60,400 nt of DNA from Gemmatimonadales bacterium (GCA_009841005.1 VXMR01000124.1:1-60400); one strand, 5' to 3'. Shown: positions 26,896 to 35,889, counted from the stretch's first letter. Numbers and translations: made by a program. Notes: a model not told the origin generated them from the letters alone.

Positions 26896-27464
26896 CAGTC
26901 GCCTTCCTTCGCCGCAATGGCCTTGTCCACGTCGCTCTTGAGGATGCGGCCGTCCTTGCCCGTCCCCTCGATCGCGCCCAGGTCGAGTCCGTGCTCCTCC
27001 GCCAGCTTCCGCGCGACGGGGGTGATGTCCACCGGTGCCGGATCGTCCACCGGTGCCGGATCGGCAGCCTCGGGCTCGGGAGCGGCTTCAGCCTTCGGCG
27101 CGGCCTTAGGCGCCGCGGCCGCGGGCTTCGCCGCCGCTTCCTGCGGCTCATCGGGCAGATCGATGCCGAGGATGCGGATCTCCGTATAACCCTGGCGGTG
27201 CCCCTGCTTCCGCCGGTAGCCCTTCCGCCGCTTCATCTTGTAGACGATGATCTTGTCGCCGCGCCCGTGGCTCACGACCTCAGCCGCGACCGAGGCGCCC
27301 TCCACGCACGGGGCGCCCACATGGACGTCCCCGCCCTGCTCCGCAAGCAGCACGTCGCCGAACGTGACCGTCTCCCCGGGCTCCGCCTCGAGGGAGGGGA
27401 TGCGGAGCACGGCGTCCTCCACCGCGCGGAACTGCTTCCCCTGGGCTTTGAAAATCGCGTACAT
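26895..27464 (-). CDS. rplU: 50S ribosomal protein L21 with C-terminal E3-binding-like domain
   Basis: Residues 1-103 are an ordinary L21 ([12 protein letters not shown], then [23 protein letters not shown]). After that comes an Ala/Pro-rich linker (104-146) and then residues 147-185 ([33 protein letters not shown]). This segment closely matches the peripheral subunit-binding (E3-binding) domain of 2-oxoacid dehydrogenase E2 subunits. Total length is 189, against about 103 for normal L21. The extension is not needed for the ribosome; its role is unknown, possibly tethering a partner to ribosomes. A strong promoter lies just upstream (27508-27536). rpmA follows. Confidence 0.93.
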   Translation of the reverse strand: MYAIFKAQGKQFRAVEDAVLRIPSLEAEPGETVTFGDVLLAEQGGDVHVGAPCVEGASVAAEVVSHGRGDKIIVYKMKRRKGYRRKQGHRQGYTEIRILGIDLPDEPQEAAAKPAAAAPKAAPKAEAAPEPEAADPAPVDDPAPVDITPVARKLAEEHGLDLGAIEGTGKDGRILKSDVDKAIAAKEGD

Positions 27465-27507
27465 ATCGTCAGATCACTGCTGAAATTCCACAAATTGCGA
27501 GCCGCTG

Positions 27508-27536
27508 AGACTACCCGCGCACGGCGGATGTGTCAA
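27508..27536 (-). promoter_or_regulatory. Sigma-70-type promoter of rplU-rpmA
   Basis: On the minus strand TTGACA (27536-27531) is followed by a 17-base spacer and TAGTCT (27513-27508). The -35 is perfect and the spacing ideal. The rplU start lies about 44 bases downstream of the -10 box, so the leader is short. This is the best promoter in the window by eye. Confidence 0.75.
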
Positions 27537-27569
27537 ACAAAATGGCGCCGCGAGGGCACCGGCAGCGGG

Positions 27570-27635
27570 CCGGTCCGCGGGCCCCGGCGGCCCGGTCGGC
27601 AGGCTCCGGCGGGCCGGTCGGCGGGCTCCGGCGGC
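27570..27635. repeat. Three tandem copies of a 22-bp GC-rich repeat
   Basis: Copies run 27570-27591, 27592-27613 and 27614-27635, each of the form CCGGTCGGCGGGCTCCGGCG plus two bases, with one to four differences. The array ends three bases before the RNase E/G stop codon on the minus strand, so it lies in the 3' untranslated region of rng. It could form nested hairpins and act as a terminator or in slippage. Confidence 0.8.
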
Positions 27636-27638
27636 CCG

Positions 27639-29180
27639 TCAGCTCGAAATATACTTCTTCGTGACGTCGGCGTCCGCGGGCTGGGCGAGGAGCCGGAACT
27701 CGTCGAGACCCAGCAGAGGGTTGTCGCGCAACTCGATCGCGATCCCGCCGCTGTTCCTCATCCGGCTCAGGAACTCGCGCTCGCGCTCCAGCAGGTGGAG
27801 GGCAATCACCGGGTGTGTGAGGATCGTGATCCCGCTCTCCCGGCCGGCCGCGGCGACCCGGTCCAGCGCCCGCTCCAGCCGGCGCACCACCGTCTCGGAG
27901 GCGAGGATTCTCCCCGCGCCCTCGCAGTATGGACACGGTTCCATCATCCGCTGGTGCAGGCTGGGGCTCACGCGCTGCCGGCTGAGCTGGAGCAGGCCGA
28001 GTTCGGAGAGCCCGAACACCTTCGTGCGCGCGCGGTCGTGGCCCAGCAGCGTCCGCATCTGCTGCACGACCTTGTTGCGCGCCTCCTCCTCGTTCATGTC
28101 GATGAAGTCGATGACGATGATCCCGCCCACGTCGCGCAGCCGGAGCTGGCGGGCGATCTCTCCCGCCGCCTCGAGGTTCGTCTTGAGGATGGTCTTCGCC
28201 GGGTCGCGGCGACCCGTGTAGCGCCCCGTGTTCACGTCGATCGAGACGAGCGCCTCGGTCTGCTCGATCACGACGTGGCCGCCGGACTTCAGGTGGACCG
28301 TGCGGCGGAACGCGCGCCGGATCTCCTCCTCGATCCCGAACTCGTCGAAGATGGGCGCCGCGCCCTCGTACCGGGTCACCCGCTCGAGCAGATCCGGGTC
28401 CACCTGTCCCAGGTAGGAGCGGATCTCGTGGTACAGCTCCGCCGAATCCACCGTGAGCAGGTCGATCCGGTCGCTGAAGAGGTCGCGGATGATGCCGGAC
28501 GTCAGCCGCGCGTCCTGGTACACGAGGGCCGGCGCCTTCATCCCCTTCTGCCGGCGCCGCACCTTCCGCCACGTCTTGCGCAGCGACTTGAGTTCCCGCT
28601 CGCAGGCCTCCTTCGTCAACTCCTCGCCGACGGTCCGAACGATAACGCCGCCGTCGTCGCCGAGGATGTCCCGCACCATGCCTCGCAGGCGGGCGCGCGT
28701 CTCCCGGTCGCCGATCTTGCGGCTGACACCGACGCGGGATGAGTCCGGGATGTACACGAGGAAGCGGCCCGGGAGAGAAACCTGCGTCGTGACGCGGGCC
28801 CCCTTCGTGCCGATGGGCTCCTTCACGACCTGGACGAGGAGCCTCTGATCCTTGCGGATCGTTTCCTCGATGCGGGGAGCGTTCTCGCCGCGCGCCCGCC
28901 GACGCCCTCCGTTTCCTTCCCGTCCCCCGTTCCCGTCTTCCTCGGAATCTTCGTCGGATTGCAGGTCGGAGGCGTGCAGAAAGGCGGCCTTCTCGACGCC
29001 GATGTCGACGAAGGCGGCCTGAAGTCCGGGCACGATCGCCTCGACGACGCCGAGATAGATGTCGCCGGCGATGCGGCGCTCGTCGGGCCGTTCGTACATC
29101 AGTTCGACGAGCTTGCGGTCTTCCAAGATCGCGACCCGTTTCTCGCGGGTCGTGGCGTTTACGACGATCTCGCGGCGCAC
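27639..29180 (-). CDS. rng: Ribonuclease E/G family endoribonuclease
   Basis: A 513-residue RNase G-sized enzyme. An N-terminal S1-like RNA-binding part (residues 1-140: GDIYLGVVEAIVPGLQAAFVDIGVEKAAFLHASDL) is interrupted by an acidic/Gly-Arg-rich insertion (about 75-100). The catalytic core has SIDVNTGRYTG and VIDFIDMNEEEAR, with the metal-binding aspartates. The zinc-link cysteines are in EPCPYCEGAG. It processes rRNA and turns over mRNA. It lacks the long C-terminal scaffold of RNase E, so it is closer to RNase G. It is placed directly upstream of rplU-rpmA, a common arrangement. The start is GTG at 29180. Confidence 0.95.
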   Translation of the reverse strand: MRREIVVNATTREKRVAILEDRKLVELMYERPDERRIAGDIYLGVVEAIVPGLQAAFVDIGVEKAAFLHASDLQSDEDSEEDGNGGREGNGGRRRARGENAPRIEETIRKDQRLLVQVVKEPIGTKGARVTTQVSLPGRFLVYIPDSSRVGVSRKIGDRETRARLRGMVRDILGDDGGVIVRTVGEELTKEACERELKSLRKTWRKVRRRQKGMKAPALVYQDARLTSGIIRDLFSDRIDLLTVDSAELYHEIRSYLGQVDPDLLERVTRYEGAAPIFDEFGIEEEIRRAFRRTVHLKSGGHVVIEQTEALVSIDVNTGRYTGRRDPAKTILKTNLEAAGEIARQLRLRDVGGIIVIDFIDMNEEEARNKVVQQMRTLLGHDRARTKVFGLSELGLLQLSRQRVSPSLHQRMMEPCPYCEGAGRILASETVVRRLERALDRVAAAGRESGITILTHPVIALHLLEREREFLSRMRNSGGIAIELRDNPLLGLDEFRLLAQPADADVTKKYISS

Positions 29181-29339
29181 GTTACGTCAGCGCGCACACG
29201 GGGTCGTGGCGCCCGATTGCGCTACCAGAGGGCTGGCATCCTGTAAGACTCGATTCTTCGCTGCGAACCGCCGGCCGCTTGTCCGGGGGTTCGTGTATCT
29301 GTTCGTTACTGCCCGTTTCGTCGTGGCTGCTGACTCAAA

Positions 29340-30566
29340 CTAATCGAGGGAGCCCGCTTCGCGCAGCATCTCCCTCGAAATCACGATCTTGAGGATCTCG
29401 CTCGTCCCCTCGCCGATCTCCGTGATCTTCGCGTCGCGCATCATCCGTTCGACGGGATACTCGCGCGAATAGCCGTACCCGCCGTGCAACTGCACGGCCA
29501 TCGTCGTCACGTCCATCGCCGTCTCCGAGGCGAAGAGCTTGGCCATCGCGGCCTCCTTCTTGTGCCTCGTCCCCGCCATCCGGAGGCGTGCGGCGTGGTG
29601 CATCATCAGCCGCGCCGCGTGAATGCGGGTCTGCGCCTCGGCAAGCATGAAGCGGACCCCCTGGAAGTCGTGGATCTTCTTGCTGAACTGCTTCCGCTCG
29701 CCCGTGTAGCGGACCGTCTCGTCCAGCGCCCCCTGCGCGATCCCGATCGCGTGGGCGGCGATCCCGACCCGTCCGCCGTCGAGGGTGTCGAGGAAGATGG
29801 GAAAACCCCGGTCCACTTCACCGAGCACGTTCTCCTCCGGGACCTCCACATCCTCCAGCGTGAGTTCGCGCGTATCGGACGCGTTCCATCCCAGCTTGCG
29901 CAGCTTCTGCCCGGCGGTGAAACCCGGCATCGGGTCGAGGTCCGCGGAGTGGCCGAACCCGACGCGCGCGGCATCTTCGAGATCGCACGTCTCCTTGGTG
30001 AGGATGAACGCCGTAATGCCGCGCGAGCCCTTCTCGGGCGACGTGAGGGCGCCGACGACGAACACTTCGCCGACCCCGCCGTGCGTGATCCACGTCTTGC
30101 GGCCATTCAGAATCCACCGGTCGCCGGCCTTCCGGGCCGTCGTCCGCATACCCCCCGCATCGGAACCCGACCCGGGTTCCGTGAGCCCGAATCCGCCGAG
30201 CACGCGGCCGCTCGCGAGGGGCCGGAGGAAGCGTTCCTTCTGTGCCTCCGTCCCCCAGCGCGCGATCGGAGTCGCGGCGAGGCTCGTGTGCGCCCCGATC
30301 ATGATCGAATGACTCGCGTCCACGCGGGCGAGTTCCTCCACGGCGATCGACGCGGCGAGAAGGTCCATGCCCGCGCCGCCCAGCCCCTCGTCGAAGGGAA
30401 TCCCGAACAACCCCAGTTCCGACATGAGGGCTCCGGTGTCCCACGGAAAATCCTCCGACTCGTCGTAGCGGGCGGCGACGGGAGCGATCTCCGCCTCGGC
30501 GAACTCCCGCACCATCTCGCGGATCATCTCGTGGTGGTCTTCCAGGTAGAAACTCGGGTCTCCCAT
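29340..30566 (-). CDS. Acyl-CoA dehydrogenase (short/branched-chain type)
   Basis: A 408-residue flavoenzyme with all three ACAD domains. The FAD/substrate segments are GGFGLTEPGSGSDA and LNGRKTWITHG, and the C-terminal signature is VQLHGGYGYSREYPVERMMRDAKITEIGEGTSEI. The catalytic glutamate of the short-chain enzymes should be the E in TEIGEG. It would oxidise acyl-CoA to trans-2-enoyl-CoA and pass electrons to ETF. It is not clustered with other acyl-CoA genes. The 159-bp gap after it leads to rng, and the 265-bp gap before it is shared with the sigma factor gene and holds a GC-rich hairpin (30695-30711). Confidence 0.92.
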   Translation of the reverse strand: MGDPSFYLEDHHEMIREMVREFAEAEIAPVAARYDESEDFPWDTGALMSELGLFGIPFDEGLGGAGMDLLAASIAVEELARVDASHSIMIGAHTSLAATPIARWGTEAQKERFLRPLASGRVLGGFGLTEPGSGSDAGGMRTTARKAGDRWILNGRKTWITHGGVGEVFVVGALTSPEKGSRGITAFILTKETCDLEDAARVGFGHSADLDPMPGFTAGQKLRKLGWNASDTRELTLEDVEVPEENVLGEVDRGFPIFLDTLDGGRVGIAAHAIGIAQGALDETVRYTGERKQFSKKIHDFQGVRFMLAEAQTRIHAARLMMHHAARLRMAGTRHKKEAAMAKLFASETAMDVTTMAVQLHGGYGYSREYPVERMMRDAKITEIGEGTSEILKIVISREMLREAGSLD

Positions 30567-30694
30567 TCACTCCTCGGTTCGGTGTGTGCAGCCGGCGTCG
30601 CAAGCGGCCGGGGTCGGTTGCGCGCCGGGCTCGGGTGCATGGCCCGGCGGCGGGCGGGCTGTGACTTGGGGACGCCGCGCGCCTAACGTACCGG

Positions 30695-30711
30695 GGGCGG
30701 GCCTCCCGCCC
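30695..30711. promoter_or_regulatory. GC-rich hairpin between divergent genes
   Basis: GGGCGGG-CCT-CCCGCCC is a perfect 7-bp stem with a three-base loop, in the gap between the acyl-CoA dehydrogenase (minus) and the sigma-factor gene (plus). It is not followed by a T-run. It could be an operator or leader structure; the function is not known. Confidence 0.35.
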
Positions 30712-30831
30712 AAACTGGCGGCAGGCCGGCCGCGTCACGATCGGGCCCCGGCAGGCGTTGACCCTATGGATGGCAAGGGTGCAAGTCCGCGGCGCTCTTC
30801 GCGTACCGGCAACGGTGTTGAAGGGAGAACC

Positions 30832-31347
30832 GTGGACTTCGAGGCAGCATACAAGAGCCACTGGACACCACTCCTTCGGTATGTCGACCGGATGGTGGGT
30901 GACGCCGACCTTGCGGCGGACGTCGTGCAAGAGGCGTTCATTCGGTTGATGGACCAGGCTCTTCCGGACGAGGAGGTACGACGCTGGCTGTTTACGGTGG
31001 CGACGAACCTGGTGCGGGACGACGCTCGCATGACCGCGCGACGACGGCGGTTGCTGTCGCAGCGCTACCGGCAGGCCGACCTCGCACACGATCCGGTGGA
31101 GTTGCCGGACGAGTCGGTCGTGCGGGCTGAACGGGTCGCGGCGGTGCGCGCCGCGCTGGCGGAGATGCCCGAACGCGACCGCGAATTGCTGTTGATGAGA
31201 GAGGAAGGATTCCGGTACGCGGAGATCGCCGAGGTGATCGAAGTCGCGCCGGGATCGGTGGGAACGCTGCTTGCGCGGGCGCTGCGCCGGTTCACCGAGG
31301 TGCTGGATCCGCGGATCGTGGAGGACGAGACCGGGCGGGGCCGGTGA
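30832..31347 (+). CDS. ECF-type RNA polymerase sigma factor
   Basis: The GTG at 30832, five bases after AGGGAGA, gives 171 residues; an ATG at 30766 is an alternative with a poor N-terminus. Region 2 is visible as FEAAYKSHWTPLLRYVDRMVG and DVVQEAFIRLM, and region 4 as MPERDRELLLMREEGFRYAEIAEVIEVAPGSVGTLLARALRRF. ECF factors redirect RNA polymerase to a small regulon and are held by an anti-sigma partner. The next two genes encode that partner and a TonB-type receptor, so the set looks like a surface-signalling or nutrient-sensing unit. Confidence 0.9.
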   Translation: MDFEAAYKSHWTPLLRYVDRMVGDADLAADVVQEAFIRLMDQALPDEEVRRWLFTVATNLVRDDARMTARRRRLLSQRYRQADLAHDPVELPDESVVRAERVAAVRAALAEMPERDRELLLMREEGFRYAEIAEVIEVAPGSVGTLLARALRRFTEVLDPRIVEDETGRGR

Positions 31348-31414
31348 GGGGGGATGATGGGTGACCGGTCGGGATGCGACTGGAAATCTGCGTTGAAAAT
31401 AGTGAGGATTGAGT

Positions 31415-32188
31415 ATGTCTACGCGTGAACGGCCACATGTCGACGACGGAGCGCTGCTCGCTCTGCTCGACGGTGAGCTGACCACAGCAGAACGGAGATC
31501 CGTCGAGAAGCAAGTGGCGGCGTGCCCGGAATCCGCGGCGCGCCGCGACGAACTGCGCTTCTTGTCGCGGCGTGCGACCGCGGCGCTCGACCTGCTCTCG
31601 GTGCCGGAATCGCGGCCCGAGATGCCGGCGGCGCTGCGGGAAGCGGCGCGCAGGGCGCCGGCGCCTCTCGCAAGCGCGAGGGCGCGACGCTGGGCGAGGC
31701 TGAGCCGCCGCTCCGTCGCGGTGGCTGCGGGGATCACGCTTTTCGTCGCCGCGGGTGCCTACGCGGTGCCGGGGTCGCCGGTCAGGGGCTGGGTCGACGG
31801 CGGCATCGATGCGGTTGCGGCCTGGATCGCGGACGATCCCCAGGTCGCCGGAGATTCCGGACCTTCCCAGGTGTCGGTGGCCCCCCGCGAGGGCGCCGTA
31901 CGCATCATGATCGTCGGCGGGCACGAAGGCACGCGGTTGACGGTCGAACTGTCCGACGAGGAGACGGCGACGGTGGCGGCCCGTGACGCGAGCTTCCATG
32001 TGGAGCCGGGCGTCATCGAGGTCGCGGGAGCGGTGGATGAGATCCGCGTGACCTTGCCGCGGGACGCCGCGATCGGTTCTGTAGTCATCGACGAGCGCGA
32101 GGTCGTCCGCCTCGAAGGAGGCGAGTTGCGACGCACGGATTCGGCGGCTGCGAGTCCCGTGGAGATCTTTCTCGGCGCCGACGGGTAG
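31415..32188 (+). CDS. Membrane anti-sigma factor with degenerate zinc-finger motif
   Basis: The ATG at 31415 gives 257 residues; a TTG two codons earlier is possible. Residues 10-45 match the anti-sigma zinc-finger helix-turn (LLALLDGELTTAERRSVEKQVAACPESA). The usual ligands H-x3-C-x2-C read Q-V-A-A-C-P-E-S here, so zinc binding is probably lost. A transmembrane helix lies at about 97-115 (SVAVAAGITLFVAAGAYAV). The C-terminal 130 residues, with beta-rich text, would be outside and act as the sensor. It should tether the upstream sigma factor to the membrane. Confidence 0.8.
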   Translation: MSTRERPHVDDGALLALLDGELTTAERRSVEKQVAACPESAARRDELRFLSRRATAALDLLSVPESRPEMPAALREAARRAPAPLASARARRWARLSRRSVAVAAGITLFVAAGAYAVPGSPVRGWVDGGIDAVAAWIADDPQVAGDSGPSQVSVAPREGAVRIMIVGGHEGTRLTVELSDEETATVAARDASFHVEPGVIEVAGAVDEIRVTLPRDAAIGSVVIDEREVVRLEGGELRRTDSAAASPVEIFLGADG

Positions 32189-32267
32189 CAGCGCAGGTAA
32201 CGGACGCCGCAGTGGTGGACGACGGTGACCTGACGATCTGAGCCAGCCTCGAGGGGTGGATCCCGGG

Positions 32268-34589
32268 ATGACGAAGCCCATGTACCGAAGGCCGGGGCCC
32301 GTCTCCCACGCGTGGCGTTTCGCCCTGCTCCTCGGTCCGATCTCGACCTGCTTCTTCGCTCCACCGCTTCTCGCCCAGGATTCCCCGCCCTCCCCCTCGT
32401 CGGAGGACGCTCCGGCCGTCGGCACCGTCTTCGGCCGCGTGCTGCGCGCCGAAACCCAAACGCCGATCGCGGCCGCTTCCGTGGAAATCCGCCTGCCCGC
32501 GTTTTCGTGGTTCCTCGTGACGGACGACGACGGCTTCTACCGGGCGGAAGGGATTCCGGCGGGACCCATCTTTCTCGTCGCGCGGGCGCTGGATCGCGAC
32601 CCGCTCTCCGCCAGCGTCGTGGTCCCCGCGGGCGGCGACGTCCCGCTCGACCTGGCTCTGGAGCGGCGGCCCGTCGCGATGCCGAGCCTGTTCGCCCACA
32701 TCGTCGCACGGCGGTTGCCCGCTCCCGGCCTCACGCGCGCCGGGTTTCGGGAGGAGGGAGAAACGGAACTCCGCGCGCTGGATTCGTCTCCAGGCGTGGC
32801 GGAGGCGGGTCTGACGCTGGACGACTCCGGCATCGATCCCGCGGATCCGACAAGCGTGCTCTACGTGCGGGGAGCCGCATCGGACCTCAAGCTCGTGCTG
32901 CTCGATGGCGCGCCGGTCTACGCGCCCTTCCACCTCAGCGGACTCCTCGACGCGTTTCCCGATGGCGTGCTCGACGAGGCGTCCCTGTACATCGGCGGAA
33001 CACCGGCCCGGTACGACGGGGGACTCTCCTACGTCCTCGACCTCAAGATCCGGGAGGGAGACGGGGAGCGCTTCCGTCTCGCGGGCGCGGCCGACCTGCT
33101 GGGCGGCACCCTGCGGGCGGAGGGCCCGATCGGACCCGCAGGGCGGCTGCTCCTCAGCGGCCGGGCACTTCACGGACTCGGCTACCCGATCATCACGAAC
33201 GAGCAGGAAATGCCGTATGGGTACGGCGATGTCCTGGGACGGCTCGATTATCGCCTGGGGCCCGGGAAGTTCACGGCCACCGGGTTCTGGAACCGCGAGT
33301 CCGTGCTGCTCGACATCGGGCGGCTGGAAGACGCGGGGGCCGTGGAGTCGGCCTACTGGGGCAACCTGGCGGGGTCCGCGAGCTACCGCGTCCCGCTGGG
33401 CGACGGCACGTTCACGCTGAGGGGCGCTCACGGGCGGTTCGGCACGGGTCTGCCGTTGCCGCGCGACAAGGAACTGGACTTCGAGGTCTCCTTCGCGGAC
33501 GTCATCGCACGGACCGTACGAACCCGCACCGAGGCGCTGTTCGAGTCGGGAGGCCGCGAGCTTCGCTGGGCCGCGGGCGGCGGCTTCGACTCGTACGAGA
33601 CCGTGGTGGACCGGCGGACGGTCCTCGGCGGCCGGACGGCGCACGACCTGACCCACGCGGTGCGGCGCGCTGACGTAGTGGCCGGCTGGGGCGAGGCCAT
33701 CTGGAAAGTGGCCCCCCAGGTCGAGGTGAGGGGGGGATTCCGGACCAGCTACTTCGCCTCCTCCCGCCGCGCGAAGTTCGCGCCCCGGGGCACCGTGACC
33801 TGGCACCCGACGGAAGCGGCGGACCTCCGCGTCTCCGCCGGAAGGTTCTTTCAGGTCGTGCGCGGGCCCGAATCCATCCTCTCGGGAGACCTCACCGGAC
33901 CCACCATCGGCGGCGTCCTGCCGACGCTGAATCGCGACGGGATCCCGCTGACGACCCCGGGGTCCAGCATCGCGGATGCCTCCCACCTTGTGCTCGGGCT
34001 CGAGAACTCGCTCGAAAACGGCGTCGATATCGGCGTCGAAGCCTACTTCAAGTCCTTCGACGATCTCCCCGACGCCAATCAGCTCCACTCCTGGGGTCTG
34101 GATCTGTGGGCGCAGGCGAAGGAGGGTCCGGTCCGGGGCTGGGTCGGCTACTCGGTCGCGTTTGTGTGGACGACCGACCCGGAAGAAGACACCCCGTTCG
34201 TGGGCCGGCAACTCCTGAGCGGCGGCCTCTCCTCGGGCGTCCGCGAGTTCGACTTCGGAATCCGGCTTGCGTACGGGGCCGGGCTCTCCTTCGCGTCGGT
34301 GACGGCGGGGCCCGAGGAGAAGGGCGCCCCGAGCGGCAACGATCTGCCGGTGCTCTCGGGCGCGCCGGAGGACTCGTACCTCCGGGTCGACGCGGAGATC
34401 TCGCGACGCTGGATCGCGAGCATCGGCCGCTCATCCATCGAGATCGCCCCGTACGTGCGCGTGCTCAACGCGCTCGATCGCCGGGACGCGCTCTTCTATC
34501 AGACGACGGCGGACCAGCCGCTCACGCGTCCCGCCCCGCTCGCCTCCCTGCCCGTGATCGCCATCTTCGGCGTGTCGTGGTCGTTCTGA
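32268..34589 (+). CDS. TonB-dependent-type outer-membrane receptor with N-terminal carboxypeptidase-like domain
   Basis: The ATG at 32268 gives 773 residues. A Sec signal (LLLGPISTCFFAPPLLAQ) is followed by a CarboxypepD_reg-like domain (about 40-130: GTVFGRVLRAETQTPIAAASVEIRL and DDGFYRAEGIPAGPIFLVARA). Then comes a TonB plug (VLYVRGAASDLKLVLLDGAPVYAPFHLSG, with the PARYDGGLSYVLDLKI segment) and a barrel of alternating strands to the C-terminal aromatic SWSF, as expected for outer-membrane insertion. It imports an unknown ligand using TonB energy. It is the third gene of the sigma/anti-sigma operon. Its last 68 bp overlap the convergent recQ gene. Confidence 0.85.
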   Translation: MTKPMYRRPGPVSHAWRFALLLGPISTCFFAPPLLAQDSPPSPSSEDAPAVGTVFGRVLRAETQTPIAAASVEIRLPAFSWFLVTDDDGFYRAEGIPAGPIFLVARALDRDPLSASVVVPAGGDVPLDLALERRPVAMPSLFAHIVARRLPAPGLTRAGFREEGETELRALDSSPGVAEAGLTLDDSGIDPADPTSVLYVRGAASDLKLVLLDGAPVYAPFHLSGLLDAFPDGVLDEASLYIGGTPARYDGGLSYVLDLKIREGDGERFRLAGAADLLGGTLRAEGPIGPAGRLLLSGRALHGLGYPIITNEQEMPYGYGDVLGRLDYRLGPGKFTATGFWNRESVLLDIGRLEDAGAVESAYWGNLAGSASYRVPLGDGTFTLRGAHGRFGTGLPLPRDKELDFEVSFADVIARTVRTRTEALFESGGRELRWAAGGGFDSYETVVDRRTVLGGRTAHDLTHAVRRADVVAGWGEAIWKVAPQVEVRGGFRTSYFASSRRAKFAPRGTVTWHPTEAADLRVSAGRFFQVVRGPESILSGDLTGPTIGGVLPTLNRDGIPLTTPGSSIADASHLVLGLENSLENGVDIGVEAYFKSFDDLPDANQLHSWGLDLWAQAKEGPVRGWVGYSVAFVWTTDPEEDTPFVGRQLLSGGLSSGVREFDFGIRLAYGAGLSFASVTAGPEEKGAPSGNDLPVLSGAPEDSYLRVDAEISRRWIASIGRSSIEIAPYVRVLNALDRRDALFYQTTADQPLTRPAPLASLPVIAIFGVSWSF

Positions 34590-35889
34590 CGGTCCGGCGG
34601 GTGGCGCGCGCGGGCGCGGCCCGGGCGCGGTCGCAGTTGTCGCATCCATCGCAGACCGGAGCGCGTTCGCCGAAGTAGGCGGCGATGGCCGCCCGGCGGC
34701 AGGCGGCGGTCTCGATGTAGGCGCGGATCCCGGCGCGCCGTTCGGCGTCGACGGCGGCCCGGTCGGAGCCGGGCGGCGGGCTGCCCGGTCGGGGGCGCTC
34801 GCGCCGGCCGAACGTACGGGCGCGGCGGCGCTTCTCGCGGATCGCAACCATCACGCAGCGCGCGGGTTCGCCGTCGCGGCCGGCGCGACCCGCTTCCTGG
34901 ACGTACTCCTCCAGCGACCCCGGGGCCCCGAGATGCGCGACGAGACGCACGTGCGGGTGGTCGATCCCCATGCCGAACGCGGTCGTGGCGCAGACCACGC
35001 GAATGCTCCCGTCCAGGAAGGCCCGCTGCGTCGCCTGGCGCCGCTCGATCGGCAGACGCGCATGGTACGGCGCGCTCGGCACCCCCGTCCTCGAGAGCGC
35101 GATCGCAAGCTGCGCGCTCAGTCCCCGGGTGCGCGCGTAGACGACCGCCGACGCTCCCCGGCACGCCGTCACCTCGCGCCGCACGCGCCGGTAGGCTTCG
35201 CGCGTATCGGAGGCCATCTCCACGGAGTAGCGCAGGTTCGGGCGGTTCGAGGGCACGAAGATGCGAATCGCCCCTTCCATCCCCAGGAACCGCTCGATCT
35301 CTCGCCGCGTCCGCCACGTCGCGGTGGCGGTGAGGGCCGTCAGCGGCGGGCCCCCCATCCTCGCCCGCGCGCGCCCGATCCGCAGGTACGAGGGGCGGAA
35401 GTCGTGCCCCCACTGGGAAACGCAGTGCGCCTCGTCCACTGCGATGCCCCCCACGCCGACCTCGCGCAGGCGATCGCAGACGGCCCGGCTCTCGAGGCGC
35501 TCGGGCGCGAGATACAGAAGATCGAGTTCGCCCCGGCCGGCGCGCTCGAGCGCCTCGTTCACCTCTTCGCGCGGTGTGGCGCTCGTCCAGCCGAGCACCC
35601 GCATGCCGCGGCGCGCGGCCCCGGCGACCTGATCCTCGATGAGCGATATGAGCGGCGAAACGACGAGGGTCGCCCGCGGACGCAGCAGCGCCGGGATCTG
35701 GAAGCACACCGATTTCCCGAAACCCGTCGGGAGGACCGCGAGCGTGTCCCGGCCGCTGAGAACGGCCTCCACCACGCGCGATTGGGCGGGGCGGAAGTCG
35801 TCGTAGCCGAACCGGTCCCTCAGGAGGTCGCGCGCGTCCTGGAGCGTGGCCGCGGGGCGGCCCGAAGCGGTGCCTTCATCGGTATTCAC
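34522..35889 (-). CDS. recQ: RecQ-family ATP-dependent DNA helicase
   Basis: A 455-residue superfamily-2 helicase. Motif 0/I are FRPAQSRVV and AVLPTGFGKSVCFQIP (Walker A), motif II is AVDEAHCVSQWGHDFRP, motif III is LTATAT, and motif V/VI are TTAFGMGIDHPHVRLVAH and QEAGRAGRDG. The C-terminal zinc-binding helix pair has CRRAAIAAYFGE and CDGCDNC. The HRDC domain is absent, as in many short RecQ proteins. RecQ unwinds forked and recombination DNA. The last 68 bp overlap the TonB-receptor gene tail to tail. Start is GTG at 35889. Confidence 0.93.
   Translation of the reverse strand: MNTDEGTASGRPAATLQDARDLLRDRFGYDDFRPAQSRVVEAVLSGRDTLAVLPTGFGKSVCFQIPALLRPRATLVVSPLISLIEDQVAGAARRGMRVLGWTSATPREEVNEALERAGRGELDLLYLAPERLESRAVCDRLREVGVGGIAVDEAHCVSQWGHDFRPSYLRIGRARARMGGPPLTALTATATWRTRREIERFLGMEGAIRIFVPSNRPNLRYSVEMASDTREAYRRVRREVTACRGASAVVYARTRGLSAQLAIALSRTGVPSAPYHARLPIERRQATQRAFLDGSIRVVCATTAFGMGIDHPHVRLVAHLGAPGSLEEYVQEAGRAGRDGEPARCVMVAIREKRRRARTFGRRERPRPGSPPPGSDRAAVDAERRAGIRAYIETAACRRAAIAAYFGERAPVCDGCDNCDRARAAPARATRRTVRTTTTRRRWRSRAGRRAGRDA

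Noticed and set aside
27511-28572. Long open frame on the minus strand inside the RNase E/G gene
   Set aside because: It is an out-of-frame reading of a GC-rich gene: the text is Arg/Ala/Gly/Pro-rich without any domain, while the other frame encodes a complete RNase.
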